Assembly: GCF_016097555.1 (NCBI RefSeq)
Contig: NC_054712.1
Location: 50,179,794 to 50,243,793, forward strand
Length of the DNA stretch: 64,000 bases
Direction: 5' to 3'
Source of the DNA: Gigantopelta aegis
Lineage: Eukaryota; Mollusca; Gastropoda; Neomphalida; Peltospiridae
Shown in pieces: positions 22,785 through 55,892 of this stretch. The notes beneath the pieces are model-generated. The model saw nothing but the letters and a program-made list of their open reading frames with translations, was not told the origin of the DNA and did not search any database. Numbering within the stretch: position 1 is the stretch's first letter; each line of letters begins with the position of its first letter. Both the position numbers and the translations under genes were made by a program.

Positions 22785-25457
22785 CAAAATACAGTTGTCA
22801 CTAGTGTGCCTAATCAAAAAATTTAACAAGTCTGTCAGAATGTCTACTAGTCCGTCAGTCAACAGAAAGATAGTGTTATGATACAAGTACACACTTAACT
22901 TAAAATATCCAGCCAGTGAAATCAGAAATAAGAGTAATAAACTTTGAAAAAAAAAAAATAATAATATAATAAAATATATTAAATTTTTAAAATTAAACAA
23001 GCACTCTGCAATCACTGCTAAAGCAATATATGTCGGTCCCCTACCGGGACTAAGTTCAAGGGCCATAACTCTGTCAAATATGGATAAATTATATTTTTGA
23101 CAGTTATGGCCCTTGAATAAATTCCCATTAAAAAACAAGGGTATATTCCCATGAAAGTCAAAACTTTATCTGTAACTGTACAAGACAAAGCTATATATTT
23201 TAAAGCATTTAAAAAATATAAAAACGTCTGTACATGCGGATGAAGACGAAACCTTATAAACCTCTCCTGTTGAACCGGCAGGGGACTAAACTGAAAATAA
23301 AGCTTGATAGTCACCCCAAAAAAGATGCACGTCAGATTGGAATTTGAATAGTGTAAGTCATCCGTCAGAATTTCTATTTGCATTTGGTATGCGTTCTACT
23401 CCTTTCTGCATCCCTAACTACCAGTGCTGATACCCTCACACTAGGTGTTCGTTCACAAGCTTTCATAACTTACTATCCTAAAATATACAGATTTGTTTCT
23501 TTTTAAAAACAAAACAACCAAGATTGGTATTTTCATAAATACAGGTATATAAAACATAAAAATTTATAAGAATATCTTTGTTTGCAAAGAAACATGCCAG
23601 CTAGATGTTGACAGAATAAATTACTAAAACCATTAATATGCACATGATGATGGCACGATTATCTAAGCAAAACCTAAAAAAATAAACATGTCTTTCCTTG
23701 ACAGCAGAATCGTGCAACATAAGAATCACCTATGGGCCATTCTGAAAATATTCACATGGGGGTGGGGGTGAGCGGCATCATATTATATCTAATGGATAGT
23801 TTGTCAAAAAAAAATTGTGGAAAGGAGTTAATATAGGTGATCGTGTGTTCACCAATCCCATTCCAAAAAATAGAAAATAAACATTTTATTATAACAAAAA
23901 GAGAAAGAAATTGTGTTAATGTTAATAATGATGTTATTTTATGGGGGTAAAATACTACTGCCTCTCAACCCCTAAACCTCCAGAATGACTATTCAGTAAC
24001 AGCTCTAACAAATTTCGAGAGAGAAACAGGTCTTAAAGATGAGAACAATTGTGAAAGTGTACAGATCTTTAGTAGAATGTGCTGTATTTAGTGAATACTT
24101 AAGAAAAGCATATCAAATACATCACACTGAAATTATAAGACTGTTGTCAACATAACAATGATGACACAACAAAATGTGACATGGCAGTCTAAGATGTTTA
24201 GAGAATAGCAACATTATGAATTAACAAGCTCTGATTTGTGATACACTATTGCAAAACAATGTCAACCATTAATTTGAAGAAAAAGAAAAATTAAAAATTA
24301 AAATGTAGCTGGAATTTTTAGTCTCTTTGAAGTGTTAATACAAGGTTTTTGGTATTGCAAAAAAACAAACATTACCAAAACAAAATTATTGTTAGCGTCA
24401 TTAATGATATCTACATCAAAATGTCTATTTCCATCTAAAGAACAAGATAAGTAACCGATACCGATATACAACAGAAATGATTTTTAACTACTGTTAGTAT
24501 ATATATATATATATATATATATTAAAATTCTTATTTTAGTTACAATTGAAAAGAACAAGGTATCTGCAATTTCAATGCATAGGGGGACAAAATTACCGGT
24601 TTTAATTTTCACAAAAATTGTTTTAACTACATGTATAATCCTGACCGTGTAAAATACAGTTACTTCCCTTATTACACTTGATTAAATACGCAAAAAAATC
24701 ATGGTTAAAAAAAAAAAAAAAAAAACCCATGAAAAACACTGATTAAATATTTAAAACATATCTTAATAATTCCAGTTGAAACATGTTTTTATCCACCCAC
24801 ACTGATAAATACATTTTAAAATCATGTCACTGATAATTAACACCACAATATATCACCGAGCTGTATCGACATTTACAATCGCCATTTATTCAGATATCCC
24901 TGACAGAAATTATCACTTTTACATGAAATAGACTGATACCATGTCTCATTATTCATATCTTATGCAGTACACATACCAGTCTTAGTCTGAGAAAGGGAGA
25001 TAACTCAATAGCAAGTGTGAAAATAACTTTCTGTAATGCATGCAATAAAATTTACAAGAAAAAGAAAGGAAAAATTCCTACAATTAAATTGTTTTACACT
25101 AAGATGTTAACAAAATAAAGTATTTTCACAAATCTTTTAATTAATGTAGTCCCGATATGACTCAACTGAAGTGTAGGAGCAAAACAATAACTTTGAGCAA
25201 GTGTAAAACTGTGGCTTGTTCTGGAGGCCGAGCACTCGCCAATATATTGACTGGTACCATCATATTCTATAATATCACATAATCTAACGTTAGGTGCAAA
25301 AAACCCAGTCCAGCGATCGCCCTCCCTAATAAGCCACTGGTCTACTAGACTGAGTAACATTTTACTGACAATGTCGTTGTCTACTAAGTAAGTATTTCTC
25401 AACCCGGTGTGCCAGGGCACACAAATTTGCAGCAAGTTTTCTTTAGTGTTCACATTA
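22785..25457. other. Long non-coding stretch, nothing recognised
   Basis: AT-rich with a (TA)n run at about 24499-24522 and A-tracts near 22945 and 24708. A GCCATAACTGTCAA-type motif near 23095 is partly mirrored at 23060. No coding gene was seen. Confidence 0.35.
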
Positions 25458-25663
25458 CAGTAAAGTACACTTACAATGAACATGCTTAGAACGAACTATT
25501 GTTTAGAACGAACTATTGTTTAGAACTAACTATCATGAAGTCCCGTTTTATCTCCCTATACATTAATAACCAACTTGTGCAAATATGTATGACAAACTAC
25601 TGCCATTACAAACTTATCATCAGGGTCCCTTCTTGTTCGTTATAGGAGTACTGTACTTTAATC
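25458..25663. mobile_element. Tigger/pogo-like MITE (about 206 bp)
   Basis: Begins CAGTAAAGTACACTTACAAT after a TA and ends TTCGTTATAGGAGTACTG before a TA (25664-25665). Two GTTTAGAACGAACTATT motifs are tandemly repeated inside. Same family as 2092-2280 and 15261-16548. Confidence 0.75.
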
Positions 25664-25806
25664 TTCTTCTTCTCTTCTCACCTACTGGCCACTTTGACAA
25701 TACTACTGTCTATCCAAATGACCTGTCATTCTACCAATCAAAGTGCTGTCGGTTTAACCAAGCCAGTATATCTAAACAAGGGCCTAGTTTTAATCTGTTC
25801 ACTTTA

Positions 25807-26224
25807 GCCGTGTTCACAAACTAACCAGTTAAAATTGTAAGTGTGAACGCAATCTTTTCACTATACCGGTATCACTAAAGTGGTATAGCTAAAACACTTC
25901 GGTATGTGGTTTAGTTAAACAGGTACACCCTAATACAGTTTAAATGTAAGTGTGAATGCAACTGGTTTATTGAAACTAGTATACGGCGGAAATGACGGTG
26001 ACATCAGTCAGAATAAGCAGCAAGTGCGTCAGCAATGTCCCAACAGACTTGTAGTCCATTTTTTTTTTTTTTTTTTACGTCTTGTGCAAGTGCAGATAAT
26101 TACACTTCCTCCTTATACCGGTATAGCTATTACAAGTGTGAACACTCGTCATTTCCAAACCAAAGTGTTTTAGCTAAACACCAGTATAGTTTAACCAGTT
26201 TAACGTGTGCAAGTGTAAACACAG
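25807..26224. mobile_element. Long inverted-repeat MITE (about 418 bp)
   Basis: The left end GCCGTGTTCACAAACTAACC is mirrored by the right end CAAGTGTAAACACAGC. Inner arms share ACTATACCGGTAT / ATACCGGTATAGC, and TAGCTAAAACACTT / AAGTGTTTTAGCT. Arms are over 100 bp and imperfect. A poly-T tract lies at 26058-26075. Non-coding. Confidence 0.75.
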
Positions 26225-26536
26225 CTTTTGATATGCTTTAAAACATTTTGATATATTTTCATGTTCTTCGTGTACGGTCAGGCAGAATAGGTTCAGAACA
26301 ATCAGTCTACCAGATACAAAAACTAGTAGTAGTACTGAAAAATCTATTTCAAACTTGAAAGAAAGTGCTGTAGATAAGTCCCAGTGAAATAAGAGAATAT
26401 TTTTCATTATAACTATTACTGTATAATATTAATCTGACCACAGATTTTCAATCACACAAAGTTGTCAGTTGACAAAATCGTTTAGAAAGTGGCTACATCA
26501 TTCAAAATCAACAAAACAGCTTGAGTACCAAATGTG

Positions 26537-26795
26537 ATGTTTCATTTAACATCACCACTAGAGCATATTGATTTATTAATCATCAGCCATTGGATGTTAA
26601 TCACAGTCATTTTGATGTATAGTCTAAAGAGAGGAAAATTTTTCCATTAATAGTAAGGAATCTTTTATATGCACCATCCTACAGACAGGAAAGCACATAC
26701 CACAGCCTTTGATATACCAGTCGTGGTTGACCGACTGGAGTGAGAAATAACCCAATGGGTCCATCAACGGGGATCGATTCTACAATAACCGCACC
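26537..26795 (-). mobile_element. tRNA-derived SINE, head A with tail I (degraded)
   Basis: Plus strand: TTTCATTTAACATCACCACT, TTAATCATCAGCCATTGGAT, CAGACAGGAAAGCACATACC, AACCCAATGGGTCC, GGGGATCGATTC. The distal part of the head is lost or diverged. Confidence 0.85.
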
Positions 26796-27228
26796 AGCTC
26801 AAATACCAAATGTGATGACCGATTGGCTACAACACAAGCAAGACATGTATATGACAAACTGCTATTTTTCTACTCCACCACCCCCCACCCCAACAATACT
26901 TCTTGATTGTGTCTATTCAGATGGCTGGGGGAGGTGGGTAGTGGCAGCATTACTATCACAATGACATAACTGCAAGCAAAGAAACGGAACTTGTGTACAT
27001 TAGTACCTCTCATCACATTTTTCTATAGCAAAACATTTGTTGGCAAAAATTCATCACAACAAAACATCATGTTAATGAAGAAAAAAAAATTCTCTAAATT
27101 TGAATTAAATGAGGTATTTTGCCAGTTGTCTGTGCTAACCCGGGGCGATACCGAAACTGCTGCTCCTAGTGCTTGAAAATCTGCAGTCAATATCTAATAA
27201 GACTAAAACTTAAAAAACCTAATAAACA
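26796..27228. other. Region just downstream of the SNRK stop (probable 3' UTR)
   Basis: Lies directly 3' of the SNRK stop codon on the minus strand. I saw no confident polyadenylation signal, so the transcript end is unknown. Confidence 0.35.
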
Positions 27229-49795
<22,567 letters not shown>

Positions 49796-50010
49796 GGTGG
49801 ATACCTACAAATCCTCTGACAACTGTAGGTTTTCATCTATGATGTTGATTCTTCAAAACATCATCTAAAAGTAGTGTATTTCAAGAATTATTGACTTGTC
49901 AAACGACATTATCCTTTCGAATTTATCAGCAGCCATTTTTTACAGTGCGCATTGTTTTGCGCATGACGATATAGCACGTGACCTATATATATTTGGATGA
50001 ATGAATGGGT
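49796..50010 (-). promoter_or_regulatory. SNRK 5' UTR and candidate promoter region
   Basis: Immediately upstream of the SNRK start. It contains a CACGTG E-box at 49975-49980 and two TGCGCAT motifs nearby that resemble half NRF-1 sites. If transcription starts above 49936, there is a short upstream frame at 49936-49898 (12 residues, MAADKFRKDNVV). No TATA box was identified with confidence. The start site cannot be set from sequence alone. Confidence 0.35.
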
Positions 50011-50430
50011 ATCGATTACCGTGCGTATGCGTAAACCGCTAAATATTATACAATTTCAGAATGAAGTAGACTCAGGAGCGTAGCGTGGCTTAGACCTTGG
50101 GGGTTTCGAATACAAACCTAGCGGAACATTGTGTCTTCTAAATATGAATTGCCTAATAGTAGTCTACTGCACTGTAAACACATCGTTCAGCCTCGCAAAT
50201 AAAGGGGGGGGGGGGGGGGGGGAATTCGTCCTAAGTTCCGAACTTGTCAGTCTATTTCCCCCGAGACTACAGAAATTAAACTACCATATTATAATAAATC
50301 ATTATTCTGTCCCACCCCTCCAGATATAGTTCCTACGGATCTGTCGAAAGGCTAAAGACGTTTTAGATCTATGTACTTTCGCATACGCAGGGAATTGGTG
50401 TGTGTGTGGGGGGGGGGGGGGGGGGGGCAG
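50011..50430. other. Intergenic sequence with poly-G tracts
   Basis: G runs at about 50203-50222 and 50407-50427. No gene. Confidence 0.4.
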
Positions 50431-50627
50431 TGCCAGATTTATAAGGGGGCAATTCCCTCAGGCCCCCTGCCAAAGAGGACCCCACAGTAAGGACTTCCTT
50501 TATATAAAAAAAGAAGTAATAATTATAAAAGTAGCTAATTTGTTATTTGTCAATTAATTTAATTTCTATGTTATGGGGCCCCCGAATCTGAAGTGCCCCG
50601 GGTCCCCTCAAGGTCTAAATCCGGCCT
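50431..50627. mobile_element. hAT-like MITE, copy 2
   Basis: Starts AGTGCCAGATTTATAAGG and ends AAGGTCTAAATCCGGCC, with GGGGCAATTCCC, ATTTAATTTCTATGTT and GGGGCCCC inside. Same order as 5721-5886. Confidence 0.68.
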
Positions 50628-51749
50628 TGTGTGTGTGTGTTCGGGGGGGGGGGGGGGGGGGGAGATTTAGATTGTGGCAAGCAGTTTTCGGGGGGGGGGG
50701 GTGTGTATATAAAAAAAAATCGTCCATGATTTGAAACGGAAAAGTTTCAAGTTTCAAGTTAGTTTTTGTTTTGTTTAACATCACTAACATTTGATATGCC
50801 TATCCACACGTTTAGTAAATTTTCTTACATTCAGTCTTCAAAGATAGACAAACGTGCACATTTAGAGCAAGCTGTTGTAGTGCACGCCTGTCCTGGGCAC
50901 AAGTATCGGCTTCAGCTGGTTCCTCCGTCCAGAACAGGAAAGGGTTGGGGAGGGTGAAGGAGGGACCGCCTGCACTGGCAGGTACAAGGAAGCACCAGCA
51001 GTCCAAACGTAGTTGGTAACAGGCGGGAGGTGGTATGGTGCTATATAATTTGGAATGTCCCATAGGATTAAGCCAACGGGAAATGGTGCGCATTTTAATG
51101 AAGGAAGTTTTGCGCAATTTTGATGGTCGTTCTAAAAATAAAGGGTAGGGAGTTTCGTATGAGTTTGGATTTTAGTAGGCCGAGAGTAGCTCTTTTACCT
51201 TTAGTAGCTAGGGGTCTTTTATATGTACTCTCCAAATGGCATAGGCGTACGGGCTCCCATTTTTTTGTATGGGGGAGGGGAGGGAGCAGGCTGATTTTTG
51301 CCCGAATTAAACAAAAGTGCTCGAATCTGGGTTACGTTTATATCAATATCAGCATTAAGCACTGCCAAACAACCATGAGGTTGCAAACGAATCGCCACGC
51401 ATTTTTACATGGGTTACAACTAATATTTTGGATAGAATAAAAAATACATGGTGAAAATTTTTCAGGCCATCTCATTTTGCCCGAATTTCTCTATTGTTTT
51501 TGCCCGAATTTGATGATTTTCTCCAGGACTGGGGAGGGCAGTTGCTCCCCCCACCCACCCCACACACACACATCCTGTATCGTACGCGTATGCCCAATGA
51601 CATGGCAGCACATACTACGGCCTTTGATATAGGCCTACTAATTGTAACAAAACAAGCCAACAAATTATATTCAAGGGTTTCGATGGTGGAGTGGTGTGTT
51701 GTGTTTCAAAGCGAATTTGTTTTTTTCAATGTATTTTCGGGCGAGCAGG
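50628..51749. other. Intergenic sequence with G-runs and SINE scraps
   Basis: G runs at 50643-50662 and 50690-50701. Scraps of the SINE body occur at about 51200-51245 (TAGGGGTCTTTTATATGTAC) and 51597-51635 (GCAGCACATACTACGGCCTT). A pair of TTTTTGCCCGAATT motifs lies at 51293 and 51497. No gene. Confidence 0.4.
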
Positions 51750-52105
51750 GCCGGGACGTACGTAGCACAGTGGTAAAGCTCTTGTCTGAAGCGCTGTCGG
51801 TCTGGCATGATGTATATAAAAACAACCCCTTGCCAGTAATATAAAAATGTAGTGGTCCTTCTCTGCAAGTGTATATGTAAAAACAATTACCAATATTTGA
51901 CACCCAACAGACTGATTAATAAATTAATGTGCTCTAGTACACGGCTGTACCCTCCTGAGAATCTTTTTTTCTACTCCAGAAAATAGCACATACATCTCGG
52001 GGTTTAATTTGTATAGTGTTTCATTTGTTTATAAAAAGTAGTGCCCCCGTGAGTTTTGATTAGGGTACGGACCTGCTCTAGCAGTGTCGTTAAACAAAAC
52101 AAACT
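51750..52105 (+). mobile_element. SINE (head A, tail I) interrupted by a 136 bp insertion
   Basis: Head CGTAGCACAGTGGTAAAGC, a deleted body (GATGTATATAAAAACAACCC), ATTTGACACCCAACAG, then TAATGTGCTCTAG. The element resumes at 52074 with TGCTCTAG and CAGTGTCGTTAAACAAAACAAAC. The insertion at 51938-52073 is bounded by the 8 bp direct repeat TGCTCTAG (51930-51937 and 52074-52081). Confidence 0.82.
51938..52073. mobile_element. Small insertion (136 bp) with 8 bp target duplication
   Basis: Splits the SINE tail. Near its ends it has GTACCCT and AGGGTAC in inverted orientation, close to but not exactly at the edges. An 8 bp duplication fits hAT-type transposition. No coding capacity. Confidence 0.65.
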
Positions 52106-54175
52106 AACATTACCAAGCCCTGTTAAGTGGTATATTCTATAAGATGTCTGCATTGTGTATCTTCAGCCTGGTAGCTATTCGGCTCAGGGTGATCGTCGGT
52201 CAATGCTAAATTAAATGTGGTGCTGGCATCGTTGGTTTGCTGTTGGATGTACAGTTTTTCCTGGTATTTAGCTACGACAACCGTTTCAAATATATGTGCA
52301 GACTATGTGCGTGCACCAGGGGAGGATTATGCTTTAGGTAATGTGGGTTTCCGAAACAATATGTAAAGTTTATAATTTGAAATTATAAATTTTACGTGGA
52401 CATTAATTTAGATCTATGTGGTGGGGTTGGGTTTTTTTTTAGCCGGGGGTTCCGTGCAACTGGGAACCCCCCTCCCCCATAATCCGCCCCTGTGCACGTT
52501 GGTGTAAGGGGTCATCATATAAACTGAGAACAGTTTTAGGATTTTGAGTTTGAACTCCCACAAATGGTGAACACAAATGTTTAAGACTTATTAAAATATT
52601 GGATCGGGCCTCAAAATAAATCGTGAATGAAATTTAAACTTTTCAGGCGAGGATGACTCGAACCCCCTTAAAAACCTCTAGACCCCACCCTGCAAAATTT
52701 CCTGCATACTCGTCTTGAAACCCGCTGCCGCGGCCACACAAACTACTTATACTCGTACCGAAAAAGCAACAAAGGACATACATCATAAACGAGGAATGCA
52801 AATAGCTATCGATTTTACTAAAATATTTTCCATGTAATGAAACAGCTGCCGACTTATCGACGCGAGTCGCCCAGACGATAATCTGGGGTCGTCTCCGTTT
52901 TAATACCTAGAGTGGCGGTTCCAGCTGGTGGGATTGGGGGGCAAGCTAGATATGTTTGTAGTCCCAAGAACTGTCTAGACAGATATTTGGATAATTATAA
53001 TCACTTGTTATCTGGCGAGAAATTAGAAATATTCCCAGAATTAACGTCAGTCTACCTATCCAATGGCAGGAAATGAATGCACCGTCTTGCGTTAGCATTT
53101 CTACAGAATGGAGATAACATGCAAACCCCCACCCCCTACCATTTATGGATTCGCTTTAGGTAGGTATAATTGTAAGAAGGTGCACAATTATAAAAAATAT
53201 ATATTGTTGCCATTTGGTAAGACTGGCCTTAGTGGTGTAATGGTCACCGTGTCCAAACTCCCACCCGTTTAAGTGCCCCTTTCTATCGATTGCTATATTG
53301 CCCCGAAAACCGCATCAGACCATTTCAAAAAATGTCCGGGGTGCATGCCCCCGGACCCAAATTACACATCTCGCTTCAAACTCAAATTGCCCCCTTTTAT
53401 AATTGAGACGCCCAACTCACCCACTTCTCCCTCTACAAAATCCTGATCTCGCCAATACACTTTGAACAAGTAATGAAATGTCAGTTCAGAAATACATCAG
53501 CATCTTTCCAAACAAGACCGTTCTGGCGAACATTACCGTTGGGACACTTAATTTCTAGGCTTCCATATCCTTCGCAAAGGATCAACTGAACCCATAATCT
53601 GGCCCATTTCCAATGATGATGTAGTGTGTAATCAAAACTGTCCAGTCTGGGTGAATGGATCGATGAAAATTGATCAAAAGTACAAAAGGATAAAAGGATA
53701 AAAGTATTATAACTAAAAACTCCCAAATGGCAGAGTTGAAAGCAACACGTTACTCGCTCAAACAAGGTGCTTAGGTTGCTTGATCGACAGCTCCCAATGC
53801 GTTTCATTTTGGACCGGTACCTTATTCACCAGTCCCAGTCCTGGTGTGACAACAAATCTTATGTTGATGTGGAATATTTTATTACAAACACATAAAACAG
53901 GTGTGAAATGAGGTGTATGAAAATAATGGTAGATACAATGAACAGGTAATTTACAGAACGTGCCCATAAAGCTACTTGTTACTAATGGTCCTCTAATACA
54001 GCACTAGTGGTTTCAATGAACAAAGACTAGGCCTCTAAAAAAAAAAAATTTGTTTGCATAAACCATGTATGGGTCATGCAAAAACAAATCCAGATAAACC
54101 AGTCTTTTTTTGCGCAACCCTTCAAAACCATTGAAAATGACAATTTAATGTGCAAATGAAAAAAAGGGAAGAAAT
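52106..54175. other. Intergenic sequence between SF3B3 and SNRK
   Basis: No gene recognised. A SINE-body scrap (AAACCCGCTGCCGCGGCCAC) occurs near 52718-52737. GTGCATGCCCCCGG and related C-rich motifs near 53340-53355 look like part of a MITE. Confidence 0.4.
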
Positions 54176-54350
54176 GAATGTTTTATTTAACGACGCACTT
54201 GACACATTTTTAATTACGGTTGTATGGCGTCGAACATATGGTTAAGAATCACTCAGATAATGAGGAAACTTTGCTACTGCCAAGCAATAGGATACTTTTC
54301 CAATTAACTGCAAGGAATCTTTTATATGCAGCATCCCATAGATAGAAAAT
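54176..54350 (-). mobile_element. SINE fragment with tail II
   Basis: Plus strand: ATGTTTTATTTAACGACGCA, TACGGTTGTATGGCGTCG, AACATATGGTTAAGAATCAC, then a degraded body GCAAGGAATCTTTTATATGC. The head is missing. Confidence 0.82.
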
Positions 54351-55642
54351 GTCGAAAAAAGGTTTACACAAAATTAGATTTGTGAGCGATGCTGAAACAA
54401 CTATTGGTCGCACAATTTTCAGAAGCCTGAGACACACATATATCCAATTTATCAAGCCACCATCGTGAATGAAACACACATTGCAGCGACCTGAAATGCA
54501 GGGGTGAGCCAGCAATCAAAGCATACAGAATGGAACAGTTTTTGATCCTGCTGAAATGTGGAATTCCTGAAAATATCTACAAGATTTTATCTCCCTGGCA
54601 CAATTATTTTCAGACTAAATATATTTTCCATCATGATTGTGCTCAAAAGAAAAGTATTCTTTGGTCATGAGTAGTTCGTACAACGGTAACCACTAGGTTA
54701 TTACAACATACCCAATCATAATTCCTCAAAGTTCCGAAGATGCCTGCAACCCATATTCTAAAACAGTAACTGTCTATAAATAATCCCATATGACATCCAG
54801 AATCAATTAAGCCATCACAAAGTGCTATTTATTCAGTTATGTTGTTAGCCTCAAATTACACTATTGCAGTAAACATCTCAATTTCCAAACAAACTCACAA
54901 ATATAAGGATTAATCATGATTTGATTTAAAGCTTCAATCTGCAGTTTAGTTTTAAAGTGACAAGTCCGTATTTATAAACATAATGAAATCAGATTTTACT
55001 TCCATTTTATAGTTAAGTATCTCCGAGAAGTAATGGTTATGGAGACTAGCTTGGTCTACTTGTTTAGTTCAAGCAAAAATATTCTCTGGAGAAAACTTGG
55101 GAGTGTTTTCTCTTTTATAGATACATCACCTGTCCTCAAAACTAGTGCATATTCCGTACGGTTAGTAGAATGGAAAGAACATCCCAACAGCCAATGGGAT
55201 GGCCTAAAATTCTTCTACTGCACACTCCTTCCTGTTCCAGTCATGTTGAAAAGATATAAAGTATTAAGAGCCTTATCTTTTAAACCATGCAGCTTCCATG
55301 AACTGGTTTGGTGTAAATATATCACTTTTTATTGAATTTTTTTTTAGATGATCATCAACAGGAGTAAGTGTAACCCAACAAGCGAAAGCTCAATACAAAA
55401 ACTTACAGCTAAACACTATAACCCTTCTAACATACAACTTAAAAACTGTTGGTGAAACAACTTTTGCTGGATTTTATCTTCCAATTTCAGTAGTAGTTGG
55501 GGTTAGAGGATGCACTTTTTATATATATACAGGTACAGTTTCCGCAGCATAGTGGAAATACTACCCATTCTACGTAACCGTCTCCTTGTTATGCTCCCAT
55601 CCAAATACCTATTGATATTAGCCAGCAATGTTTTTTTTGTGT
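54351..55642. other. Intergenic sequence downstream of SF3B3
   Basis: AT-rich with no recognised gene or repeat. The transcription end of SF3B3 probably lies just to its right. Confidence 0.35.
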
Positions 55643-55648
55643 TTTATT
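55643..55648 (-). terminator. Candidate SF3B3 polyadenylation signal (AATAAA)
   Basis: AATAAA on the minus strand about 200 bp after the SF3B3 stop codon. It is the closest canonical signal I found; no downstream GU-rich element was evaluated. Confidence 0.45.
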
Positions 55649-55847
55649 CACATGTTCGTAAAAATACAAAGTATTTTTTAGGATAAATGCTGACTAATGT
55701 CAAATATTAAGGTATTTCAGATTGTTTGAATACTTTTCACGTAACATTACTGCTGAATATCTCAAGACTGCATAGAACATGCTTCCTTGGTCCTTGGCGT
55801 GGCATAACGTAGTTTCCATGGAATAGTAGCGTTATTAGCCTCGTCTT

Positions 55848-55892
55848 CTAGAAAGCATATCTTGTTCTGATATCTTCAAGTTTCTTTGACAC
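55848..55892 (-). CDS. SF3B3: SF3B3 last coding exon
   Basis: The acceptor is CTTACAG|GTG. Encodes VSKKLEDIRTRYAF and the TAG stop at 55850-55848. Only 15 codons, but identical in character to the conserved terminus of the family. Confidence 0.96.
   Translation of the reverse strand: MSKKLEDIRTRYAF

Noticed and set aside
22641..22826. Frame with IWIKNPMPRLGSEPSNYQPV
   Set aside because: It is a translation of the SINE head region; the same peptide appears from the other head B copy at 6166.
50011..53500. A gene sharing a bidirectional promoter with SNRK
   Set aside because: No exon-like coding segment with splice sites was found on the plus strand near the SNRK start.
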